From Emergomyces orientalis (lineage: Eukaryota > Ascomycota > Eurotiomycetes > Onygenales > Ajellomycetaceae), in the NCBI GenBank assembly GCA_002110485.1, contig MOWL01000067.1:2356001-2420000 (forward strand): a stretch of DNA of 64,000 nt, in the 5' to 3' direction. Numbering within the stretch: the stretch's first letter is position 1; each line of letters opens with the position of its first letter. This document shows positions 57,814 to 64,000 of this stretch, one piece after another. Made by a program: the position numbers and the translations under genes. The notes beneath the pieces were generated by a model, which saw only the letters and a list, made by a program, of their open reading frames with translations, made no database searches and was not told the origin of the DNA.

Positions 57814-59912
57814 ATGCCGACCATCACGATTGATGATATCCCTTTCGATTTATGGTATCAAATTGCCTCGTGCCTTGACCCTCAAGATTATATCAATTTG
57901 AGCTTTACCAACCAAAAACTATATTCTCTGCTGAAAGACGACCTTACCGCCCGGAACGCAGTACTAGTAAGTTTCTCTGCATACATATACATAGATACCT
58001 AGGTATATATCCAACCTATGCATGGACAAGTATAGACTGACACTTTATGAAGTTATCTATTTCCCATACACGAGAGGGAAAATTGGCTTTAGAGAAAAAG
58101 ATCCCTTATATTGAGGCTCTTAGGCGAGTGTATGACGTGCGCGAGGCTGTAGCCACTGCGCAACCTTACTCAGCATGTCTGGTTGCTTATGGGGACGTTT
58201 TTTTGTTCAACCAAGGCGTATTATGTTATTTGGATAGGGGCGAGATTCGCACGCTAGATGTGCATGGAGCTGCTCGGGAAGAACAAGTCGTCAATATTGG
58301 GGCTGTGTTGAGTCGTGCCAGCTTCGTGTCGCAGGATTTTAGCCAAGAAGTGGAATTTTCGCTTTTAAATTATAGCCACGGCATCATTGCGTGTTTATGC
58401 GAGATTGGCGAACGTCCATCGTGGCTGATTGTTCTCGATATTCGCGAGAAATGCGCTCGAAAAAATGGTAGATTACTTCTCCTCCAACGACTCGAATCCT
58501 CCCGAAGAATATTCGTACGCCACAATGACTCGGTCTTATTTTATGGAACTCATTCTGAGTTCGCGGGCCATGGCCACCACGAATGGGTCATTCATGGATG
58601 GGACCTGATGAAGAAGGAACCCCTAGCAGAGCGAGCCGTCCAGCTGGAAAATTTCGTCGGCTCTGAAATTGGGTCTTCAATATGCTTCGAAATACATGAC
58701 AACCACTTTTACGCTATTTCAAACGAAACCGGTTTTGAAGACGAAGAAATTGATTGGACTTCTTACTATATTTGCATCCGGTTTCCAGTAGAAAACCCTC
58801 ACAAAGTCGAATGGCGTCGGCTGTGGCGTCGACAGCACCGCGAAGGCCCGATCCACGATACGTGGACGAACATCTCTCTTCGAACGGATGAGGCAACGAA
58901 TCAGCTCTTGATTGTAGAAGGTCGAAGAGAATGGCGTTGTGCTGGCAGCGAGCATTTTAGGACATATTACATGCAACCCCTTTCCTGCTTCATGACAAAT
59001 TCTTTGAACAAGAAGGACGGCGTGGCTCAGGCGAAAGATTGGCAAACCGGAAGCGAATCCCCTCCGAGCGATGAGTCGTCCCCCAGCCCCGGATTTCCTG
59101 GATATCTGCCAGTTCCTGTTCTGCCAAATGATCCATTAACTTTAACTCTCGATGATCACAGTAAGCCCAATTATGAACCTCCCAAAAAGCGTCTCCGCAG
59201 AAATTACCACCCAGAATATGATGAACACGAGATTTCTTCTTCTGAGCGGAGAGACTTCATTCTTGCAAAAACCAAGTATCGAACATACAACCATTCTGCG
59301 TCGGCTTTCATCGACTTAGTCAATGATGACAATTATGATCCCCAATCAAGACAACCGACAGATCACTTACGGCTTCGTATTGGTTCCCGGAAACGCAAAT
59401 GCCCTATTGGTGAGGACGGACTTTTATATCCGTCGGAACTTGATAATAACAACAACCCAATACCGAACAGCGATGAACGTTTTGAACCTCGCGGGATCAA
59501 GCTGTGGCCTCCTCTAAATTCCCACCCGGAGCTTCTTTCGCTGCTCTGCCCTCCTAGAAGGTGTGGGAATGTGGACGCTGCCTCTGATGAACGGTCTATG
59601 GTTTACTCAACAGACCCTTCCACGCAAGGTGGTAGACGGCCAATAATTTTGCTCAGTTTCGATCCCACAATTCGACTCGGCAGCATAAGGCGGCTCCCTG
59701 TAAGACTTGTTTCGGAAGAGTCATACCTCCCAGTTGAGATTGACAGGGAAGATACCAAGCTTGGTAAGCGAAAACGAAAAACTAGCACGGAGATTGAAAG
59801 CGGTAGTTTGGCTCCCAGGCCACCTACGCCATCCGCTCCGGTTCCTGTTCCCTGGTTCAGGACAGAGAAGGCGATGTATTTGCATATTAACAGGAGTTAC
59901 TGGCTGCGTTGA
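57814..59912 (+). CDS. F-box protein
   Basis: Inferred exons 57814-57966 and 58053-59912 give 670 residues. The N-terminus (IDDIPFDLWYQIASCLDPQDYINLSFTNQKLYSLL) is an F-box, expected to bind Skp1 in an SCF ubiquitin ligase. The donor CTA|GTAAGT and acceptor ATGAAG join RNAVL to LSISHTREGKLALEKK in frame. A central region of about 300 residues contains beta-strand-rich segments suggestive of a propeller-like substrate domain (FLFNQGVLCYLDRGEIRTLDVHG, WVIHGWDLMKKEPL), but no clear WD repeats. The C-terminal third is Pro/Ser/Arg-rich with basic clusters (PKKRLRRN, KLGKRKRKT) that could be nuclear signals. Substrate unknown. Confidence 0.82.
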
Positions 59913-60144
59913 TAGGGTAATACCCGGCCTGCTTCTTCTATATTTGTTTTCTTCCTATTTTTTATTTTTTATTTATTTTTAAATTTCTCTTTGCCTGGCG
60001 TTTATGCTCGGCGGTTGGCCTTCTTTTCGTGGGGGTTTCTGCTTTTGGGCTATCGGTGTCCTCTAGACTTGTCATTCGTGTTTCTGAACACTTTCAAACG
60101 ACCAGGGGCAGGTGGCGTTTGGCTGCTTCTCCCCCTCTTCCGCT

Positions 60145-60168
60145 TCCTCCTCCTCCTCCTCCTCCTCT
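60145..60168. repeat. (CCT)n trinucleotide tract
   Basis: About seven consecutive TCC/CCT units in the 3' flank of the F-box gene. Confidence 0.8.
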
Positions 60169-60647
60169 TCTTATCGCTGTTTAAATACCATGCAATAACT
60201 CGTATTATCGAAAATTCAATGGGTGCCGGCTCTGGCGAGCCGTTCAAACTGACGCATTGATAACTATGCAAGGCATAAACATTCATGTATGATGTTGGCT
60301 AACGAACTTGCCAAGGGTGGCACCCTCTTTCTTCGCTGGAACTGCTAAAGCAATCCCATTGGGGCAAGTTGAATGCCCATTTCAATTCAGTAGACTATTA
60401 CATTTATCCAGAGATAGCTCCACATAAATTTTTTCCAGGTCGATAGTTAGAAAGTCAGAAGGTGAGAGACCGAACGGCTAAAACACTGACCGAGAAATCA
60501 AATTGATTGTCACATATGTAAGTTCCTATTGTGAAATTTTCTGACATCCATTCCGCCTCTCGGTGTTGCTGCAAAGGATTCTCTCATATTTCAATATTTC
60601 AATGGGATAACCAACCGCGTTATCACATGACTTACCTAAGCTTCGAC

Positions 60648-60654
60648 TGAGTCA
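60648..60654. promoter_or_regulatory. TGAGTCA, candidate Gcn4/CpcA site of LYS1
   Basis: A perfect palindromic bZIP site 142 bp upstream of the LYS1 ATG, where general amino-acid control sites usually lie. Motif seen directly; regulation inferred from lysine-pathway knowledge in fungi. Confidence 0.65.
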
Positions 60655-60685
60655 TCAGCAAAACTGCCCCCCGCCGATGTAGTTA

Positions 60686-60691
60686 TGACTC
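60686..60691 (+). promoter_or_regulatory. TGACTC, second candidate Gcn4/CpcA core of LYS1
   Basis: A TGACTC core 105 bp upstream of the ATG, 31 bp from the perfect site. Confidence 0.5.
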
Positions 60692-60724
60692 TATAACAGT
60701 AACAGTCAAATTCCCGTTACAGTT

Positions 60725-60764
60725 CCAATCCCAATTGCAAGAATAAAAACTATTGCTATATAAA
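60725..60764 (+). promoter_or_regulatory. CCAAT boxes and TATATAAA of LYS1
   Basis: CCAAT occurs at 60725 and 60731, and TATATAAA at 60757-60764, only 32 bp before the ATG. If that TATA is used the leader would be very short, so the start site may lie elsewhere. Confidence 0.45.
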
Positions 60765-60795
60765 ACATATCCTTCATCGCCGAGATTCTCTCACA

Positions 60796-62743
60796 ATGGC
60801 TCCCACCACTCTCCACCTCCGCGCGGAGGACAAGATTCTTGAACATCGGTAGGTCATCTCCATAACTAATTCCCGCCATCCTCATTCAAGAAACAAATGT
60901 AGCAGGGAGAGCTACGGCTCAATTGAACAATATATACAAAAATGAAAAGCCAGAAAAAGGAAGGAAAGAAAAAAAGATGAAAAGATGAAAAAGAAAAACA
61001 ATAGCTGCTACCAAAATAACATCATCCACACTTTCACTAATCATCATACTCATAGATCTGCCCTCACGCCCCAAACCACCCGCGCCCTTGTAGAAGCGGG
61101 CTACATTGTCAAAGTTGAACGTTCCCCAACCTCTGCTCTGCGCAAGCGGATCTTCCCAGATGCAGAGTTTGAAGAAGCTGGTGCCACTCTTGTGCCAGAA
61201 GGTTCCTGGATTGATGCACCACTTGACAATATCATTCTAGGTCTCAAGGAGCTCGATGAGACAAAGGATTTCCCACTCAGGCATGCTCATGTCACGTTTG
61301 CACATTGCTATAAAGGTCAAGAAGGGTGGGAGAAGGCATTGGGAAGATGGAGCCGTGGGAATGGGGTATTGTACGATTTGGAGTTTTTGCAGGTGAGGCA
61401 AAATGCTGGGGATTGGGTAAAGAGTGAATTGGGAGCCATTCGGAGCTCCTTGGAAGGAATAAAAATAGTTCGCGAAGCTAATTATTGAAATTCTGGGATT
61501 GGTGATAGGATGATAACGGGAGACGGATTGCTGCATTTGGTGGGTATATTACTTTTATACTGAAATTTTGAAAGGACAGGGCTAATGTGCTGATAGGATA
61601 CCATGCTGGCTTTGCTGGAGCTGCTCTTGCTCTGAAAACCTGGGCTTGGCAGCTGGAGCACCCTGATACTCCGCTTCCTGGTGTAGACCAGTTTACTGAC
61701 GGAAAGGGATACTATCTTAATGAAGCTGAAATGGTCGATCAAATCCGGGAGGATGTTGCAAGAGGCGAGAAGATTGCTGGCCGCAGACCTCGAGTCCTCG
61801 TCATAGGTGCATTGGGGCGATGTGGAAGGTTTGTTCTCCTTTCCAACATGGCATAATACCATGGTTGTGGCTGACAAATGGGAGTAGGGGCGCGGTTGAT
61901 GCATGTGTTAAAGCAGGATGTGACGATATCCTCCGCTGGGATATGGCGGAAACTGCTAAAGGAGGCCCATTTCAGGAAATCGTGGAGTCTGATATGTGAG
62001 CTCCATATTTTATAAAAGCTGTTTTTTTTTCTTCCCCTCTGAATACTGACAACCTTAGTTTTGTGAATTGTATCTACTTAAATGAGAAGATCGCCCCATT
62101 TGTTGACATGGAGAGCCTGAGAAGCCCCAATAGAAAGCTCTCTGTTGTATGCGACGTGGTATGTTTCGACTCGTCCACTATCTACATATGAAGCTACTGA
62201 CCATTACATTGAATAGAGCTGCGATACAACCAACCCAAATAACCCCATCGTAAGTGTACCCCCAATCAATTCTGCCCTAAGAATCGCAAAGTTAACAGAA
62301 CTCTTCCAGCCAATCTACAACATTAATACCGTAAGCACTTCTATTTAACCCGTCCCCTGAATCAGAACAACCCAAGGCAAGACCAAAAAAACATAGCAGA
62401 TCATAGTCTAACCCAACAGACTTTCGACAAACCAACCATCTCCCTCCCCCTTTCCAACCCACCCCTCAGCGTAATCTGTATGTCACACCAGCTCTTACGC
62501 ATTGCCCCCACTCCTATTTCGCTCCCAACTAACCGCTCAAACCTTCCCTTACTTTGAAAACCAGCAATCGACCACCTCCCCAGCCTCCTCCCTGCAGAGT
62601 CCTCCAATGCCTTCTCCTCCGATCTCCTCCCTTGTATGCTGGAAATCAAGAACCGTGACTCACATCCTGTTTGGCAACGTGCGGAGAAGCTGTTCAGAGA
62701 GAAAGTCAAGACTCTACCTGAGGGGTTGCAGAAGGTTGAATAG
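60796..62743 (+). CDS. lys1: saccharopine dehydrogenase (NAD+, L-lysine-forming)
   Basis: Ten inferred exons: 60796-60848, 61056-61392, 61509-61539, 61597-61828, 61888-61995, 62059-62158, 62217-62249, 62310-62330, 62420-62477 and 62565-62743, giving 383 residues (yeast Lys1 has 373). It catalyses the last step of the fungal alpha-aminoadipate lysine pathway, saccharopine to lysine and 2-oxoglutarate. Family blocks: LHLRAEDKILEHRSALTP, VERSPTSALRKRIFPD, FAHCYKGQEGWEKAL, GRRIAAFGYHAGFAGAA, the NAD-binding VLVIGALGRCGRGAVDA and VCDVSCDTTNPNNPIPIYN. Four internal exons are 21-58 nt, and all nine introns restore frame. The C-terminus (LPEGLQKVE) lacks a peroxisomal SKL-type signal. Upstream TGAGTCA/TGACTC sites suggest general amino-acid control. 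Confidence 0.96.
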
Positions 62744-63612
62744 AAAACGCATGAGAAAAAGAGAGAGAGAGAGAGAGAGAGAGAGTGTGTGTGTGTGTGT
62801 GGAAGATCAATAGATTAGTGGGAAATGGGAAATGAGTCGGAACTCCGACATCTCGGATTTATTTCGGTTTCTTTTAATATGATTTTGAAATCCCTTCTTG
62901 GAAAGATTAATGGGAGGGGGGAATATAAGGTCATTCAAAACGGAGCAGACATGGTGAAAAATGGTGGGGAATAAAAAATAGACGTTTAGAAGTGAGGCTA
63001 TTTGCTCGGTGCAGCTAGCTAGCTACATAACTCTCTCCATACGTCTTCCATTTTAGGAATGAAGGAAGGTCAAAAACAAATTAGAAAGTTCTCCACGTAA
63101 AGTAAAGTTAAAAGTGGAGTAATCGAGAGGGCGACACCCATTCTACATGCAAAAAAACTGGAGAGGATAGCAAGCGCAGGTACGGAAACAAGTTATACCG
63201 CTTCTCTCCCTTCCCTCCTACATGTTATAACATGACTACAAAAATATCATTTACATTAATGGTTTGCCCATATGCAATGTTATATGATATGTACTGTACA
63301 ACTGGGTGCAATAGGAGGGCTTCAAGAACAAATAATAAGGGCCCGGGGAGGGGGAGGGGTAGGTATGCACGCATGCGTATATATGTATTTTAATGTTATG
63401 TTATGTACATCCCAATTTGAAAATATTAAATATTTATGAATACGTTGCTGGATCGATGAGGTATGTTTTGGTTTTAATTCCATAGTGGGATTTCCTTTCC
63501 ACTTCTGGTATTTGGCAATGCAGTTGCGCAAATAAGTATAAAGAAGAAAATGATAAGAATAATAATGATTAGGAAGTAATAGAAAGAACAGAAATGGAAT
63601 GGGATAAACATT
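62744..63612. other. convergent 3' region lys1 / SH3-protein gene
   Basis: Contains the compound microsatellite near the lys1 stop and AT-rich spacer. No gene seen. Confidence 0.55.
62761..62801. repeat. compound microsatellite (GA)n(GT)n
   Basis: A 25 bp GA run followed by a 17 bp GT run, starting 17 bp after the lys1 stop codon, so probably in its 3' UTR. Confidence 0.9.
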
Positions 63613-64000
63613 CTAATTTAATCTAACATAATTTCCTGTTGATATCGGCAAGGAAAAAGGAACATTAGTTTCATTCATTTCATTGCGAGGAAAAGGTTAA
63701 AAGGTGTAGTGTAATGGATATCATGTCATACCTGGAAACTGCCCTGACTTCCCATTAACCTTCCCCGTCCACCACTCATTCTCATTATTAGTCCGCTCTA
63801 CAATCTCAATTACCTCGCCGGCACTGAAGCTCAGATCCCCATACGCCTGAGCCTCATAGTCATACAATGCCGTCACAGTCTCCACAGGCGGAGATGATCC
63901 TGCGAGCCGGGATGGTTTGGGCGGAGGCGGTGGCTTCTTCGCCTTTGCCGCGGCAGCCAGCGAGCTGTTTCCGCCGATGAGTGTAGACGCGGTGTGAGCG
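63613..64000 (-). CDS. rvs167: Rvs167/Hob1-like SH3-domain protein, C-terminal end only
   Basis: Inferred exons: from beyond 64000 to 63732, then 63635-63613 (23 nt). The visible part has a Pro-rich linker (KAKKPPPPPKPSR) and one SH3 domain: ETVTALYDYEAQAYGDLSFSAGEVIEIVERT, the double Trp of EWWTGKVNG, and QFPGNYVRLN formed across the last 96 bp intron. The ALYDYxAQAxGDLSF opening and the absolute C-terminal position of the SH3 resemble Rvs167/amphiphysin homologues (endocytosis, actin patch), which would have a BAR domain at the N-terminus outside the window. Other C-terminal SH3 proteins are possible. Confidence 0.7.

Larger units (their letters stand above)
59913..60795. other. intergenic region with LYS1 promoter
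   Basis: Contains a CCT-rich trinucleotide tract at about 60145-60168 and the LYS1 control elements listed separately. No gene seen. Confidence 0.5.

Noticed and set aside
1..64000. tRNA, rRNA, CRISPR, prophage and intact transposon features
   Set aside because: None of their hallmark sequences or coding domains could be found by reading both strands; decayed elements cannot be excluded without a repeat search.

Overview
This window is nuclear DNA of a filamentous ascomycete. Genes carry short (about 50-210 bp) GT-AG introns with CTAAC/CTAAT-type branch sites, and the recognisable proteins match Pezizomycotina families (HET-C2, SulP, Sim4/Fta1, UstYa-like, fungal C2H2 and F-box proteins). 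Moderate GC, loose gene spacing and protein flavour suggest Eurotiomycetes, perhaps Onygenales; that placement is inference. No tRNA, rRNA, CRISPR array or intact transposon was seen. Coordinates of spliced genes were derived by hand from splice signals, reading frame and remembered family consensus, so individual exon edges may be off.

Layout: 1-3.0 kb, a Spo71-like PH-domain sporulation protein (-), cut by the window start; 3.5-4.3 kb, HET-C2 glycolipid transfer protein (+); 5.1-9.2 kb, the P5A ATPase Spf1 (-); 9.8-10.9 kb, a SIRT5-like sirtuin (-); 11.4-12.5 kb, a broken F-box/ankyrin gene (+); 13.3 kb, a small putatively myristoylated Cys-rich protein (+); 14.3-16.6 kb, the FYVE protein Vac1/Pep7 (+); 17.9-20.3 kb, the vacuolar TRP channel Yvc1 (-); 21.1-22.2 kb, eIF2-alpha (-); 23.0-25.5 kb, a SulP/STAS transporter (+); 26.6 kb, a small membrane protein (-); 28.2-29.4 kb, the kinetochore protein Fta1/CENP-L (+); 30.0-30.7 kb, a GNAT acetyltransferase (-); 31.5-32.5 kb, palmitoyl-protein thioesterase (-); 33.1-35.6 kb, a fungal protein with an in-frame TGA (-); 36.2-37.2 kb, an unrecognised membrane protein (-); 37.7-38.6 kb, a frameshifted UstYa-like relic (+); 41.9-43.8 kb, a C2H2 transcription factor with a long upstream region (+); 45.4-46.9 kb, Kti12 (-); 47.3-48.4 kb, the methyltransferase Efm7 (-); 48.9-49.1 kb, a small conserved protein (-); 49.1-57.8 kb, a gene desert; 57.8-59.9 kb, an F-box protein (+); 60.8-62.7 kb, saccharopine dehydrogenase Lys1 with ten exons (+); 63.6-64.0 kb, the 3' end of an Rvs167/Hob1-like SH3 protein (-).

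Most genes are housekeeping and not functionally clustered. Some share themes: endomembrane and ion homeostasis (Spf1, Yvc1, Vac1, SulP, PPT1, HET-C2), translation (eIF2-alpha, Kti12, Efm7), and amino-acid control. The last pairs eIF2-alpha, which keeps the Gcn2 target serine, with LYS1, whose promoter has a perfect TGAGTCA (Gcn4/CpcA type) site and a TGACTC site. No undescribed multi-gene system is evident. The best leads are single-gene oddities: a start codon split by an intron, a sirtuin lacking an expected arginine, an in-frame TGA, an orphan UstYa relic and micro-exons.
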